Assembly: GCF_013347965.1 (NCBI RefSeq)
Contig: NZ_CP048810.1
Coordinates: forward strand, 2,790,001-2,854,000
Length of the DNA: 64,000 nt
Source: Pseudomonas bijieensis
GTDB taxonomy: Bacteria; Pseudomonadota; Gammaproteobacteria; Pseudomonadales; Pseudomonadaceae
Direction of reading: 5' to 3'
Part shown: positions 18,732-28,831 of the stretch, in pieces
Numbering within the stretch: position 1 is the first letter of the stretch
Layout: each line of letters opens with the position of its first letter
Made by a program: the position numbers and the translations under genes
Notes under the pieces: model-generated
Databases searched by the model: none
What the model was told of the DNA's origin: nothing
The model's input: the letters and a program-made list of their open reading frames with translations, nothing else

Positions 18732-19850
18732 ATGCGCCACCAGATCCATGACTTGCTGGGTCCCGTACCGGGGACCGCGCGCAAGATCCACAGCTTCCAC
18801 TTCGGCCCGGAAAAAGCCGAGGGCAAGATCTACATCCAGTCGTCCCTGCACGCCGATGAACTGCCCGGCATGCTGGTCGCCTGGCACCTCAAGCAGCGCC
18901 TGGCCGAACTCGAAGCGTCGGGCCACCTGCGGCACGAGATCGTGCTGGTGCCCGTCGCCAACCCCATCGGCCTCGAACAGGTGTTGATGGACGTGCCCCT
19001 GGGCCGCTACGAAACCGAGAGCGGGCAGAACTTCAACCGGCGCTTCGTCGACCTGAGCGAAGAGATCGGCAACGACATCCAGGACCTGCTCACCGACGAT
19101 CCGCAGCACAACCTGATGCTGATCCGCACCAGCTTGCGCGACGCTCTCGCCCGGCAGACCCCAGGCACGCAATTGCAATCCCTGCGCCTGACCCTGCAAC
19201 GGCTGGCCTGCGACGCCGACATGGTGCTGGACCTGCATTGCGACTTCGAAGCCGTGGCCCATCTCTACACCACGCCCGAAGCCTGGCCGCAGGTCGAGCC
19301 GCTGGCGCGCTACATCGGTGCCGAAGCCAGCCTGCTGGCGACCGATTCGGGTGGCCAGTCGTTCGACGAATGCTTCACCCTGCTCTGGTGGCAACTCAAG
19401 GAACGCTTCGGCGAACGCTACGAGATCCCCCTGGGCAGCTTTTCGGTCACAGTGGAATTGCGTGGCCAGGGTGACGTCAACCACGGGCTGGCGAGCCTCG
19501 ACTGCCAGGCCCTGATCGAGTACCTGATCCGTTTCGGCGCCATCGACGGCGAACCGATGCCAATGCCCGAACTGCCCTACCCTGCCACGCCGCTGGCCGC
19601 TGTCGAGCCGGTGGCGACGCCCGTGGGCGGGTTACTGGTCTACAGCGCCCTGCCCGGCGAGTATCTGGAGGCGGGACAACTGGTGGCGGAAGTCATTGAC
19701 CCGGTCAACGACACTGTCACCCCTGTCCATTGCCGTAACGCCGGGCTGATGTACGCCCGCTCGCTGCGCCGCATGGCGACTGCCGGCATGGTCATCGCCC
19801 ATGTCGCCGGCACCGAAGCCTACCGCAGCGGCTACTTACTTTCGCCTTGA
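18732..19850 (+). CDS. Succinylglutamate desuccinylase/aspartoacylase family protein, AotO-like
   Basis: 372 residues. Zinc-site motif H40-A-D-E43 in [11 protein letters not shown] and a later [11 protein letters not shown] give the H-x-x-E ... H pattern of the AstE/aspartoacylase branch of M14 peptidases; a beta-domain ([27 protein letters not shown]) closes the protein. The same kind of gene (aotO) sits in the arginine/ornithine transport operon of P. aeruginosa, where it is not needed for transport. A role in hydrolysing an acylated or conjugated basic amino acid is an inference. Confidence 0.85.
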   Translation: MRHQIHDLLGPVPGTARKIHSFHFGPEKAEGKIYIQSSLHADELPGMLVAWHLKQRLAELEASGHLRHEIVLVPVANPIGLEQVLMDVPLGRYETESGQNFNRRFVDLSEEIGNDIQDLLTDDPQHNLMLIRTSLRDALARQTPGTQLQSLRLTLQRLACDADMVLDLHCDFEAVAHLYTTPEAWPQVEPLARYIGAEASLLATDSGGQSFDECFTLLWWQLKERFGERYEIPLGSFSVTVELRGQGDVNHGLASLDCQALIEYLIRFGAIDGEPMPMPELPYPATPLAAVEPVATPVGGLLVYSALPGEYLEAGQLVAEVIDPVNDTVTPVHCRNAGLMYARSLRRMATAGMVIAHVAGTEAYRSGYLLSP

Positions 19851-19863
19851 GGATGCATGCTCC

Positions 19864-20628
19864 ATGTACAAACTGACCATCGAAGGCCTGCATAAAAGCT
19901 ATGGCGAACATGAAGTGCTCAAGGGCGTTTCGCTCAAGGCCAAGACCGGCGACGTCATCAGCCTCATCGGCGCCAGCGGCTCAGGCAAAAGCACGTTTTT
20001 GCGCTGCATCAACTTCCTGGAACAACCCAACGACGGCGCCATGAGCCTGGACGGCCAGCCGATCCAGATGATCAAGGACCGCCACGGCATGCACGTGGCC
20101 GACGCCAACGAACTGCAACGCATCCGCACGCGCCTGGCCATGGTGTTCCAGCATTTCAACCTGTGGAGTCACATGACCGTGCTGGAGAACATCACCATGG
20201 CACCGCGCCGGGTGTTGGGGGTGAGCAAGCAGGAAGCCGACGACCGCGCCCGTCGTTATCTCGACAAGGTCGGCCTGCCGGCGCGGGTTGCCGAGCAGTA
20301 CCCGGCGTTCCTCTCCGGCGGCCAGCAACAGCGCGTGGCCATTGCTCGCGCCCTGGCGATGGAGCCGGAGGTGATGCTGTTCGACGAACCGACCTCGGCC
20401 CTGGACCCGGAGCTGGTGGGCGAGGTGCTGAAGGTGATCCAGGGCCTGGCCGAAGAAGGCCGGACCATGATCATGGTGACCCACGAAATGAGCTTCGCCC
20501 GCAAAGTCTCGAATCAGGTGCTGTTCCTGCACCAGGGCCTGGTGGAAGAAGAAGGCAGGCCGGAAGACGTGCTGGGCAATCCCACCAGCGAACGCCTCAA
20601 GCAATTTCTCAGTGGCAACCTGAAATAA
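19864..20628 (+). CDS. Amino-acid ABC transporter ATP-binding protein, HisP-type
   Basis: 254 residues from ATG 19864 ([14 protein letters not shown]), the third ATG in a cluster after GAGG. Walker [10 protein letters not shown], signature LSGGQQQR, Walker [13 protein letters not shown], and the H-loop in MVTHEMSFA. The insertion [29 protein letters not shown] is typical of HisP/AotP ATPases. Energises the two permeases encoded upstream and completes the operon, followed by a hairpin. Confidence 0.93.
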   Translation: MYKLTIEGLHKSYGEHEVLKGVSLKAKTGDVISLIGASGSGKSTFLRCINFLEQPNDGAMSLDGQPIQMIKDRHGMHVADANELQRIRTRLAMVFQHFNLWSHMTVLENITMAPRRVLGVSKQEADDRARRYLDKVGLPARVAEQYPAFLSGGQQQRVAIARALAMEPEVMLFDEPTSALDPELVGEVLKVIQGLAEEGRTMIMVTHEMSFARKVSNQVLFLHQGLVEEEGRPEDVLGNPTSERLKQFLSGNLK

Positions 20629-20632
20629 CCCT

Positions 20633-20672
20633 TGTGGCGAGGGGATTTTGTGGGAGCAAGCTTTGCTCCCAC
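20633..20672 (+). terminator. Palindromic repeat fragment, possible terminator after the ABC operon
   Basis: A half element TGTGGCGAGGGGATTT is joined to the palindrome GTGGGAGCAAGCTTTGCTCCCAC (20650-20672 in total). The palindrome can form a hairpin at the 3' end of the ABC operon; there is no T run, so its strength as a terminator is doubtful. Confidence 0.45.
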
Positions 20673-20757
20673 AGGCCCCCTGCACTGACTCCCCATTAAA
20701 CCTTTCATCGCTCGCCGTGGTCACTGAAGAAGGACTTTCAGGGCGCACACGGCAGGC

Positions 20758-23244
20758 ATGGCGACATCCAACGACTTCGCAAACCAGTGGTTCAGCGCCC
20801 GCGGCTGGAAGCCGTTCGCCTTTCAGAAGCAGGTCTGGACCGCCGTCAAGCGAGGACAATCCGGTTTACTGCATGCCAGCACCGGTGCCGGCAAGACCTA
20901 CGCCGTGTGGTTCGCCGCCCTCAACCGCTACGCCCGCCCCGCCCCACCGCCGGATAAACCGCGCAAACGCAAACCGCCGGCCGAGCCGCTCACGGTGCTG
21001 TGGATCACGCCAATGCGGGCGCTGGCTGCCGACACCGGCAAAGCCCTCGAAGCGCCCATGGCAGACCTGAACCTGCCGTGGAGCGTTGGCCTGCGTACCG
21101 GCGACACCAGTGCCAGCGAACGCGCCCGCCAGGGCCGGCGCCTGCCAACCGCGTTGATCACCACTCCCGAAAGCCTGACCCTGATCCTCGCCCGGGCCGA
21201 TGCGCAAGTCGCCGTCTCGAGCCTGCGCATGGTCGTGGTGGATGAATGGCACGAGTTGCTCGGCAATAAACGTGGTGTGCAATTGCAACTGGCCCTGGCG
21301 CGCTTGCGGCACTGGCATCCCGAACTCATCGTCTGGGGCGTGTCCGCGACCCTGGGCAACCAGGCCCACGCCGAACAGGTATTGATCCCGCAGGGCAACG
21401 GGGTCAGCGTGCAGGGGGCCGACGGCAAGGCACTGCAGGTCGACACGCTGATACCCCCGGCCCTCGAACGCTTCCCTTGGGCCGGGCACATCGGCCTGAA
21501 AATGCTGCCCCAGGTCGTTGCCGAAATCGACGCCAGCAGCAGTTGCCTGGTCTTCACCAATACCCGGGCACAGTCGGAAATCTGGTATCAGGCGCTTCTT
21601 GAGGCGAGGCCCGATTGGGCCGGGCTGATCGCCCTGCACCACAGCTCGCTGTCGCGTGATACCCGGGACTGGGTGGAACAGGCATTGAAGGACGGCCAGC
21701 TCAAGGCGGTGGTCTGTACGTCCAGCCTGGACCTGGGGGTGGATTTCCTGCCAGTGGAACGGGTACTGCAGATCGGTTCGGCCAAGGGCGTAGCACGTCT
21801 GATGCAACGGGCCGGGCGCTCCGGCCACGCACCGGGGCGCGCCTCGCGGGTGACGCTGGTGCCGACCCACAGTCTGGAGTTGATCGAGGCCGCCGCCGCA
21901 CAGGACGCCGTGGCCCAACGGCGCATCGAACCTCGCGAATCGCCCCACAAGCCGCTGGATGTCCTGGTGCAGCACTTGGTCAGCATGGCCCTGGGTGGCG
22001 GCTTCGTGCCCGATGAACTGTTTCGGGAAGTGCGCGGCGCCTGGGCCTACCGCGATCTCAACCCAGCCGAATGGGCCTGGGCCCTGGCTTTCGTACGTCA
22101 TGGCGGCCTCTCCTTGACCGCCTACCCTGACTACCGACGGGTCGAGCCGGACGAACACGGGATCTGGCGCGTCCCCGACGCACGCCTGGCCCGCCGCCAC
22201 CGCATGAGCATCGGCACCATCGTCAGCGATGCCAGCCTGCAATTGAAGTTCTGGAGCAAGGGCGGAGGCGGCAAGACCCTGGGCAGCGTAGAGGAAGGCT
22301 TCATCGCCCGCCTGCGCCCCGGTGACGGTTTCCTGTTCGCCGGGCGGCTGCTGGAATTGGTCCGGGTCGAAGACATGACCGCCTACGTGCGACGCAGCCA
22401 GGCCAAGAAAGCCGCCGTACCGCGCTGGAACGGCGGACGCATGCCGCTCTCCAGCGAACTGGCGGCCGCCGTCGTGGCCCGTTTGAGCGAAGCCGCCGCG
22501 GGCCGTTTCGAGGGCCCGGAGATGCAGGCCGTGCAGCCCTTGCTGCTGACTCAGCAACGCTGGTCCGGGTTGCCCACGCAAAGCACATTACTGGCCGAAG
22601 CCCTCAAGTCCCGGGAAGGCTGGCATCTGTTCCTCTACCCGTTTGCCGGACGCCAGGTTCATCTGGGCCTGGCCAGCCTGCTGGCATGGCGTGTCAGTCG
22701 GCAACAGCCGCTGACGTTTTCCATTGCGGTCAACGATTACGGCCTGGAGCTGCTCAGTGCCACGGCAGTGGATTGGTCGCAGTACCTGACCCCGGGACTG
22801 CTGAGCGTCGATCACCTGCTCGCCGACGTGCTTGCGAGCCTGAATGCCGGGGAACTGGCCCTCAGACGCTTTCGCGAAATCGCCAGGATCGCCGGGCTGG
22901 TCTTCGCCGGCTACCCCGGTGCGCCGAAAAGCACCCGGCAAGTGCAGGCGTCCAGTGGGTTGTTCTTCCAGGTGTTCAAGCAATACGACGCCGACAATCT
23001 GTTGCTGGCCCAGGCTGGGGAGGAAGTCCTGCGTGAAGAATTGGATATCCATCGACTGGAGCAGACCTTGCAACGCCTCGATACCTTGACGCTGGACCTG
23101 CACGTGATCAAGCGCCCTACCCCACTCGGGTTCCCGCTGCTGGTGGAGCGGTTCCGGGAAAGCATGAGCTCGGAAAAGCTCGCCGACCGCATCCGGCGAA
23201 TGGTCAGCGAGCTGGAAAAGATTGCCGATCGCGGTGACGCCTGA
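20758..23244 (+). CDS. Ligase-associated DEXH-box helicase (Lhr-type)
   Basis: 828-residue SF2 helicase. Walker [17 protein letters not shown] near residues 39-54, DEWH box in [12 protein letters not shown], motif III VSATLG, helicase C domain with [16 protein letters not shown] and [10 protein letters not shown], followed by the Lhr winged-helix and core extension. Shorter than Lhr-Large (about 1500 residues), it matches the stand-alone helicase of the ligase-associated DNA repair cassette. Its stop overlaps the pdeM start by one base. Its exonuclease and ligase partners lie 6 kb upstream rather than adjacent. Confidence 0.92.
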   Translation: MATSNDFANQWFSARGWKPFAFQKQVWTAVKRGQSGLLHASTGAGKTYAVWFAALNRYARPAPPPDKPRKRKPPAEPLTVLWITPMRALAADTGKALEAPMADLNLPWSVGLRTGDTSASERARQGRRLPTALITTPESLTLILARADAQVAVSSLRMVVVDEWHELLGNKRGVQLQLALARLRHWHPELIVWGVSATLGNQAHAEQVLIPQGNGVSVQGADGKALQVDTLIPPALERFPWAGHIGLKMLPQVVAEIDASSSCLVFTNTRAQSEIWYQALLEARPDWAGLIALHHSSLSRDTRDWVEQALKDGQLKAVVCTSSLDLGVDFLPVERVLQIGSAKGVARLMQRAGRSGHAPGRASRVTLVPTHSLELIEAAAAQDAVAQRRIEPRESPHKPLDVLVQHLVSMALGGGFVPDELFREVRGAWAYRDLNPAEWAWALAFVRHGGLSLTAYPDYRRVEPDEHGIWRVPDARLARRHRMSIGTIVSDASLQLKFWSKGGGGKTLGSVEEGFIARLRPGDGFLFAGRLLELVRVEDMTAYVRRSQAKKAAVPRWNGGRMPLSSELAAAVVARLSEAAAGRFEGPEMQAVQPLLLTQQRWSGLPTQSTLLAEALKSREGWHLFLYPFAGRQVHLGLASLLAWRVSRQQPLTFSIAVNDYGLELLSATAVDWSQYLTPGLLSVDHLLADVLASLNAGELALRRFREIARIAGLVFAGYPGAPKSTRQVQASSGLFFQVFKQYDADNLLLAQAGEEVLREELDIHRLEQTLQRLDTLTLDLHVIKRPTPLGFPLLVERFRESMSSEKLADRIRRMVSELEKIADRGDA

Positions 23245-23900
23245 TGCCAGCGCCCTATCCTGTCAGCCTGGCCGGAGAAGAACTCTGGTTGCTCCCGGAA
23301 AAAGCCCTGTACTGGCCCGCCCAGGAAACCCTGATGGTGGCCGACGTTCATTTCGGCAAGGCCGCCGCCTACCGCAGCCTCGGGCAACCGGTACCCCATG
23401 GCACCACCGCCAGCAACATCGCCGTACTCGATGCAATACTGGCCAGCCTGCCGTGTCGACAGTTGCTTTTCCTCGGGGATTTTCTCCACGGCCCGGGCTC
23501 CCACGCGCCCGGCACCTTGCAGGCCCTTGCCGATTGGCGTGAGCGACATCCGCACCTGGCCATGACGCTGATTCGTGGCAACCATGACAAACGCGCCGGC
23601 GACCCACCGCCAGCGCTGAATATTCGCGTCGTACCGGAGCCCCTGCTGCTGGGCCCTTTCGCCGTACAACACGAGCCTGACCCGCACCCCAGCCGCCATG
23701 TGCTGGCCGGTCACGTGCACCCGGTCTACCACCTGAGCGGCAAAGGCCGGCAACGCCTGCGCCTGGCCTGCTTTCGACTGGGCAGCGAGATCAGCCTGCT
23801 ACCGGCCTTCGGTGCGTTCACGGGCGGCTATCGAGTCGAGCACGACAGCGATTGCAGGATTTTTGTCCTCGGCGATAACGAAATATGGCCCGTCAACTGA
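23244..23900 (+). CDS. pdeM: Ligase-associated metallophosphoesterase PdeM
   Basis: 218-residue calcineurin-like phosphoesterase: VADVHFGKAAAYR (DxH metal motif), FLGDFLHG, RGNHDKRAG and LAGHVHPVYHL. It overlaps the helicase stop codon (TGATG), so translation is coupled. Known as the fourth member of the ligase-associated DNA damage response set; presumed nuclease activity in DNA end processing. Confidence 0.9.
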   Translation: MPAPYPVSLAGEELWLLPEKALYWPAQETLMVADVHFGKAAAYRSLGQPVPHGTTASNIAVLDAILASLPCRQLLFLGDFLHGPGSHAPGTLQALADWRERHPHLAMTLIRGNHDKRAGDPPPALNIRVVPEPLLLGPFAVQHEPDPHPSRHVLAGHVHPVYHLSGKGRQRLRLACFRLGSEISLLPAFGAFTGGYRVEHDSDCRIFVLGDNEIWPVN

Positions 23901-23936
23901 AGCACGCGGTGCTATCGCTGCCGGGCCATCGTCTCA

Positions 23937-24152
23937 TCAGGCAACAGGCGCAGGAGGCGGCTCATCCGGCAAGGTCGGTTCGCCGGGTTCAGTGGGATCG
24001 TTGGGTTGTTCGTTGGGAGTATCGGGATCGGGCTGGCCGGGAATGCCACCCGCCGCTTCGGCAGGATGGGCCAGCAATGACCAGGCCATGACGCCGATCT
24101 GATTGGGCTCAAGCCTTGCCAGTTCGGCACTGATTCGCGGATCGATCTTCAT
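23937..24152 (-). CDS. Small Pro/Glu-rich hypothetical protein
   Basis: 71 residues from ATG 24152, preceded by CAGGAG. The N-terminal half (MKIDPRISAELARLEPNQIG) looks ordered; the C-terminal half is low-complexity Pro/Asp/Glu/Asn-rich and probably disordered. No family recognised. It converges with pdeM and lies about 100 bases from dcd on the same strand. Confidence 0.55.
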   Translation of the reverse strand: MKIDPRISAELARLEPNQIGVMAWSLLAHPAEAAGGIPGQPDPDTPNEQPNDPTEPGEPTLPDEPPPAPVA

Positions 24153-24255
24153 AGAGCAACTCCTGAGCGAAGGCCCGCTGCGCTGACGCACAAAAAACGG
24201 GCAGTACACGCAATAGAGTGCCTACCCGCCCAGGAATTCCAGCAGCTCGTCAGAT

Positions 24256-24822
24256 TCAGGTACGCGGCAGCGTTACACCGCGCTGGCCCTGGTATTTGCC
24301 GCCACGATCCTTGTAGGACACTTCGCACTCTTCATCGGATTCGAGGAACAGCATCTGCGCCACACCCTCGTTGGCGTAGATTTTCGCCGGCAAGGTCGTG
24401 GTGTTGGAGAATTCCAGGGTCACGTGGCCTTCCCACTCCGGTTCCAGCGGCGTGACGTTGACGATGATGCCGCAACGGGCGTAGGTGCTCTTGCCCAGGC
24501 AAATGGTCAGCACGTTGCGCGGAATGCGGAAGTACTCGACAGTGCGGGCCAGTGCGAAGGAGTTCGGCGGGATGATGCAGACATCGCTCTTGACGTCGAC
24601 AAAGCTCTTCTCGTCGAAGTTCTTCGGGTCGACGGTAGCCGAATTGATATTGGTGAACACCTTGAATTCGTCGGCGCAGCGCACGTCGTAGCCGTAGCTG
24701 GAGACACCGAAGGAGATCAGCCGGTCGGCGCCTTCGCCACGCATCTGGCGCTCGACGAAGGGCTCGATCATGCCGTGCTCTTGCGCCATGCGGCGAATCC
24801 ACTTGTCCGATTTGATGCTCAT
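24256..24822 (-). CDS. dcd: dCTP deaminase
   Basis: 188 residues, the standard length. [22 protein letters not shown] at the N-terminus, [18 protein letters not shown], the nucleotide-binding segment [29 protein letters not shown], and the catalytic-region [18 protein letters not shown] are all diagnostic of Dcd. It converts dCTP to dUTP, the first step to dTMP. GGAAACCGCC-type spacing precedes the ATG. Confidence 0.96.
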   Translation of the reverse strand: MSIKSDKWIRRMAQEHGMIEPFVERQMRGEGADRLISFGVSSYGYDVRCADEFKVFTNINSATVDPKNFDEKSFVDVKSDVCIIPPNSFALARTVEYFRIPRNVLTICLGKSTYARCGIIVNVTPLEPEWEGHVTLEFSNTTTLPAKIYANEGVAQMLFLESDEECEVSYKDRGGKYQGQRGVTLPRT

Positions 24823-25176
24823 GGCGGTTTCCTGAAATAGCGAGGTGGAAAAAATACGTCCGGCATCTTACCGGGGCACGGGGCCGGGTTCAAAGCGCGG
24901 CACGCAATTCTCGCCGATCCACCTTGATTTCCGGGTCCTGACGGCAATACCGCGCACCGCCAGTCACTAAATCCGAGAAACCTTCGCAAAGACCATTGGC
25001 ACGTTCCGGAAAAAGGGTTAAGGTGGCGCCACTGTGCTGCTTGTGTCACTGAGAATCTCTACACGATATGTTGAATTTCGATCCAACCATCTACAAGAAT
25101 TTTTCCTGCTCTTTGCACTCAGTCTCGGCCAGGGTTCTTCCTGAGTCGCAGTTATCTTTGTTCAAGGAGTTACACC
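24823..25176. other. Intergenic region and long 5' leader of the cold-shock gene
   Basis: About 350 bases with no recognised gene. The last 150 bases before the cold-shock start are AT/CT-rich and end with the strong ribosome site CAAGGAG. A long 5' untranslated leader is usual for cspA-type genes and would fit here; no defined structure is claimed. Confidence 0.4.
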
Positions 25177-25387
25177 ATGTCTAATCGCCAAACCGGTACC
25201 GTTAAGTGGTTCAACGATGAAAAAAGGCTTCGGCTTCATCACTCCACAATCCGGTGACGACCTGTTCGTTCACTTCAAAGCTATCCAATCCGACGGCTTC
25301 AAAAGCCTGAAAGAAGGCCAACAGGTTTCTTTCATCGCTACCCGCGGTCAGAAAGGCATGCAAGCTGAAGAAGTTCAAGTTATCTAA
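25177..25387 (+). pseudogene. CspA-family cold-shock protein, frameshifted in a run of A
   Basis: Starts [15 protein letters not shown] with CAAGGAG in front. A run of six A (25220-25225) puts the rest out of frame; with five A the reading is [22 protein letters not shown] and on to [17 protein letters not shown] and the natural stop at 25385-25387. That gives a perfect 69-residue OB-fold protein with both RNP motifs (KGFGFI, LFVHF). The gene is probably intact in the organism and the extra A a base-call error. It binds single-stranded nucleic acids as an RNA chaperone. A strong terminator follows. Confidence 0.9.
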
Positions 25388-25409
25388 CTTGTCCTTGCTT
25401 TAGTAAAAG

Positions 25410-25437
25410 GCCCCGCCCTCAAAAGCGGGGCTTTTTT
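25410..25437 (+). terminator. Rho-independent terminator of the cold-shock gene
   Basis: Stem GCCCCGC/GCGGGGC with an 8-base loop followed by TTTTTT, 22 bases after the stop codon. Confidence 0.9.
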
Positions 25438-25470
25438 GTGCCTGTCAGTTTTCTACTGTGCACAAAAAAC

Positions 25471-25559
25471 TGTGGGAGCGGGCTTGCTCGCGAAAGCGGT
25501 GGATCAGCAACATCAACGTTGACTGACACACCGCTTTCGCGAGCAAGCCCGCTCCCACA
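25471..25559. repeat. REP inverted pair
   Basis: TGTGGGAGCGGGCTTGCTCG at the left and its inverted copy ending CCCGCTCCCACA at the right, with spacer of about 35 bases. It lies between the cold-shock terminator and the convergent DUF481 gene. Confidence 0.85.
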
Positions 25560-25582
25560 TGGGTTTGCTGGTTAGCCTGGGA

Positions 25583-26590
25583 CTACCAGGTAACGCCAAA
25601 CCCAGCCGTGTAGCGCGTCTTGCTCAAGTCGCTGTCTTCGGTACCCTCGATGACATCCTTCTCGGCCTTGAGGTTGAGCGACGCCCAATCGGTCACCTTA
25701 TAGCGCAACCCGATCTCTGCGTCGTAAGCGTAATCCGCCACATCGGACAGCGGTTTGCCCACTTCGCCGTTGGTGAAGAACTCGACGCGCTTGCCAATCA
25801 GGTAGCGGTTGTAGTCCCACTTCATGGCGACGGAATAGAAGTTGTCCTTGCCGCCGTCACGGTATTCATAATCGGTGCGGTTCAACAGCGAACCCAGCGA
25901 GAACGCGCCCAGCTCGTCATCCCAGAACTGATAGCCCGGACCGGTACCTACCACGCGCTGGCGCGCCAGGTCTTCGACTTTGTCCCGCTTGTAGTTCAGG
26001 CGGCCTTGCCAGAACCACTTGTCCGTCAGGAACCGGTCGAGGGAATACTCCAAGCGCCAGTTATCGGCGGAAACCACATCGTCCTGGAACTCACGGTTGT
26101 ATTCGCCTTCGGCTGTGTGCCGCCATCTGCCGTGGCGTGCCGAGGTCTTGAAGTCGATGTCGTAATCGTCGGTATCGTTTTCCGCACGCTGGTAATCCAG
26201 CGCGGCATCGATATTGCCTTTCCACACCAGGTCCTCGACCACCGGCTTGGGCTTGAGGATCTGCTGGATACTGGCCAGCTCGACGGTCTTGGGCGCATCA
26301 CCGTTGGCCAAAGTGACCTTGCCATCCTCGGCCGCCTGCAACGCCTTGGCTTTCTCGCCGGTATAGGCATCCTGCTTGACCAGGAGTTGCTGGTCACTCT
26401 CCAGGGTCTTGACCTGTTTCCAGTCAATGGGAATCGCACCGGCGTAATCGGTCTGGATCAGCAGCTTGCCGCCATCGAAAACGGTAATCTTGCCACTGAG
26501 TTTGTCCCCATTCTTCAACCAGACAGTGTCGGCGAGCAAGGGCGTAGAGGCGCTGGCAACAGCCAGGCATAGCAGGGTTCTAGACAACAT
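25583..26590 (-). CDS. DUF481 outer-membrane beta-barrel protein (YdiY-like)
   Basis: 335 residues from ATG 26590; a TTG six codons upstream is a weaker option. Signal peptide MLSRTLLCLAVASASTPLLA, then DTVWLKNGDKLSGKITVFDGGKLLIQTDYAGAIPI, an SH3-like domain, then from about residue 110 alternating aromatic beta-strands (YNREFQDDVVSADNWRLEYS, WFWQGRLNYKRDKVED, YRYKVTDW-type) ending in the outer-membrane signature GFGVTW. Predicted barrel in the outer membrane; function not established for the family. Confidence 0.88.
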   Translation of the reverse strand: MLSRTLLCLAVASASTPLLADTVWLKNGDKLSGKITVFDGGKLLIQTDYAGAIPIDWKQVKTLESDQQLLVKQDAYTGEKAKALQAAEDGKVTLANGDAPKTVELASIQQILKPKPVVEDLVWKGNIDAALDYQRAENDTDDYDIDFKTSARHGRWRHTAEGEYNREFQDDVVSADNWRLEYSLDRFLTDKWFWQGRLNYKRDKVEDLARQRVVGTGPGYQFWDDELGAFSLGSLLNRTDYEYRDGGKDNFYSVAMKWDYNRYLIGKRVEFFTNGEVGKPLSDVADYAYDAEIGLRYKVTDWASLNLKAEKDVIEGTEDSDLSKTRYTAGFGVTW

Positions 26591-26744
26591 AAGCGATAAA
26601 GGGCTCAAGTTTGCGGTGAAAAGGCGGCATTATCCCCCAGGATGACACCTCAGCAAGGACTGACCCGTGTATGGGTGATGAGTTCATTTCTCAATCAACC
26701 TTGTAGGAATTAATCTACAGACGGACACCCGAGGAGCCCCCAAC

Positions 26745-27098
26745 GTGACTGATACCCCAGCGGATACCGAGAACGCTGCCCAAATCCGCCGCACCACCCT
26801 CTACCTGACCCTGGCACAAGTGCCGGCGGGCAAGGTCGTCACCTACGGCCAACTCGCCGAAATGGCCGGCCTGGGCCGTGCGGCGCGCTGGGTCGGGCGG
26901 ACCCTCAGCCAATTGCCGAATGACACCAAGCTGCCCTGGCACCGAGTCTTGGGTGCCGGCGGTCGGATCAGTCTGCCGGTGGGCAGCTCTTCAGGAGATG
27001 AACAGCGCGCGCGCCTGCGCATGGAGGGAGTCAGTGTCCTGAACAATCGTGTTGATATTCAGCGCCATGGCTGGCGCCCGGTAGAGCACAGCGGTTAG
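26745..27098 (+). CDS. Alkyltransferase-like (Atl) protein, MGMT family
   Basis: 117 residues from GTG 26745, preceded by GAGGAG. Helix-turn-helix and active-site region of O6-methylguanine-DNA methyltransferase: PAGKVVTYGQLAEMAGLGRAARWVG and then PWHRVLGAGGRIS. In true MGMTs the active-site motif is PCHRV; here the Cys is Trp, as in Atl proteins, which bind alkylated guanine without repairing it and recruit nucleotide excision repair. Confidence 0.9.
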   Translation: MTDTPADTENAAQIRRTTLYLTLAQVPAGKVVTYGQLAEMAGLGRAARWVGRTLSQLPNDTKLPWHRVLGAGGRISLPVGSSSGDEQRARLRMEGVSVLNNRVDIQRHGWRPVEHSG

Positions 27099-27142
27099 AG
27101 TGCGCGCTTTGTTTTCGCAATTTTTGAGGCAGACTCCAGCCC

Positions 27143-28702
27143 ATGCCCCGTAAAACCTGGCGCGCCGCCCTCGCCGCCTATGCCAGTCCCTCGACGCTCG
27201 TGCTGTTGCTGCTTGGCTTCGCCGCCGGCTTGCCCTACATGCTGGTGTTTTCCACGCTTTCGGTCTGGTTGCGCGAGGCCGGCGTGGCCCGCGAAACCAT
27301 TGGCTATGCGAGCCTGATCGGCCTGGCGTATGCCTTCAAGTGGGTCTGGTCGCCGCTGCTCGACCAATGGCGCCTGCCGCTACTGGGCAAACTGGGGCGT
27401 CGCCGTTCATGGCTGGTGCTCTCCCAGGCCTTGGTGATCCTCGGCCTGATCGGCATGGGCTTTTGCGACCCACAAAAACACCTGTCCTGGTTGATCGCCA
27501 TCGCCGTCATCGTCGCCTTCGCCTCCGCGACGCAGGACATCGCCGTCGACGCCTATCGCCTGGAGATCGCCGACGACACCCGCCAGGCCGCCCTCGCCGC
27601 CAGCTACATGTCCGGTTATCGCATCGCCGCGCTATTGGCCACCGCTGGCGCCCTGTTCTTCGCCGAAGGATTTGGCTCCACCGGCTTCAGCTACAAGCAC
27701 TCGGCCTGGGCCGGTACCTACCTGCTATTCGGCGTATTGATGGTCCCGGCGCTGCTGACCTCGCTGTTCATGCGCGAGCCGCCAGTGCCGCTGCGCACCC
27801 AATTGCAGGCCGGACGCTACACGTTCGTTCATCAGTTGGCGTCGGTGTTCGTGCTCATCGTGCTGTTGGTGTCAGTCCCGGCGATGTTCACCCAACTCTA
27901 CAACACCGATTTCGCCAGCGTGCTGTTCGAGGGCGTCAGCCTGCTCGACCTGCTGCTCGAAGACCGTGCGTTCCTGCGGGCCATCCTCTACATCATCCTG
28001 ACTGCCCTGTGCCTGTCGGCCATGGGTCGCCGTGGACTGGCGCCAGTGCTGACGCCGGTCAACGATTTCATCCTCCGTTACCGCTGGCAGGCCCTGCTGC
28101 TGCTCGGGCTGATCGCAACCTATCGGATGTCCGACACGGTCATGGGCGTCATGGCCAACGTGTTCTACATCGACCAGGGCTTCACCAAGGACCAGATCGC
28201 CAGCGTCAGCAAGATTTTCGGGCTGATCATGACCCTCGTCGGTGCCGGCATGGGCGGCCTGCTGATCGTCCGTTTCGGCATCCTGCCCATCCTGTTCATA
28301 GGCGGTGTCGCCTCGGCCGGAACCAACATCCTCTTCCTGATGCTCACCGACATGGGCGCCAACCTGAAGATGTTGATCGTCACCATCTCCCTGGACAACT
28401 TCAGCTCCGGCCTGGCCACTTCAGCGTTCGTCGCCTATCTGTCGAGTCTTACAAACCTGAAATTCTCCGCCACCCAATACGCCCTGCTCAGCTCGATCAT
28501 GCTGTTGCTGCCGCGCTTGATCGGTGGTTATTCAGGGGTGATGGTGGAGAAGTTCGGTTATCACAACTTCTTCCTGATCACCGCCCTGCTTGGCGTGCCG
28601 ACCCTGGTGCTGATCGCCCTGCACTGGTTCCAGGAGAACCGGCGCCAAGATTCGCCCCCGACCGAGGAACCGGCGCCCACCCGGCCCGCAGAAGAGTCGT
28701 AG
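27143..28702 (+). CDS. ampG: AmpG-family muropeptide permease (MFS)
   Basis: 519-residue major facilitator protein with about 12-14 hydrophobic helices. LLLLGFAAGLPYMLVFSTLSVWLREAGV and YAFKWVWSPLLDQWRLP are typical of AmpG, as is ATQDIAVDAYRLE. Known role: import of GlcNAc-anhMurNAc peptides from the periplasm for cell-wall recycling, which also feeds ampC induction. Pseudomonas often has a second AmpG-like protein (AmpP), so the exact paralogue is not certain. The C-terminal tail is Pro/Glu-rich and cytoplasmic. Confidence 0.82.
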   Translation: MPRKTWRAALAAYASPSTLVLLLLGFAAGLPYMLVFSTLSVWLREAGVARETIGYASLIGLAYAFKWVWSPLLDQWRLPLLGKLGRRRSWLVLSQALVILGLIGMGFCDPQKHLSWLIAIAVIVAFASATQDIAVDAYRLEIADDTRQAALAASYMSGYRIAALLATAGALFFAEGFGSTGFSYKHSAWAGTYLLFGVLMVPALLTSLFMREPPVPLRTQLQAGRYTFVHQLASVFVLIVLLVSVPAMFTQLYNTDFASVLFEGVSLLDLLLEDRAFLRAILYIILTALCLSAMGRRGLAPVLTPVNDFILRYRWQALLLLGLIATYRMSDTVMGVMANVFYIDQGFTKDQIASVSKIFGLIMTLVGAGMGGLLIVRFGILPILFIGGVASAGTNILFLMLTDMGANLKMLIVTISLDNFSSGLATSAFVAYLSSLTNLKFSATQYALLSSIMLLLPRLIGGYSGVMVEKFGYHNFFLITALLGVPTLVLIALHWFQENRRQDSPPTEEPAPTRPAEES

Positions 28703-28831
28703 GAAACTTCAGCAAACGCCGGGGAAACCGGCGTTCGCACCTGGCGACCGGCCACGCGCCTGTACGCCAGGGCATCTCGCCCGTACAATGCTCCGTCACT
28801 TCTCGTCATCAGCAACCGACAACGGCCAACC

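Noticed and set aside
20866..22581. 571-codon minus-strand frame within the Lhr-type helicase
   Set aside because: Antisense shadow, no motif.
25177..25387. Programmed frameshift in the cold-shock gene
   Set aside because: Cold-shock genes are not known to use it, and three other genes in the window have the same kind of extra homopolymer base.
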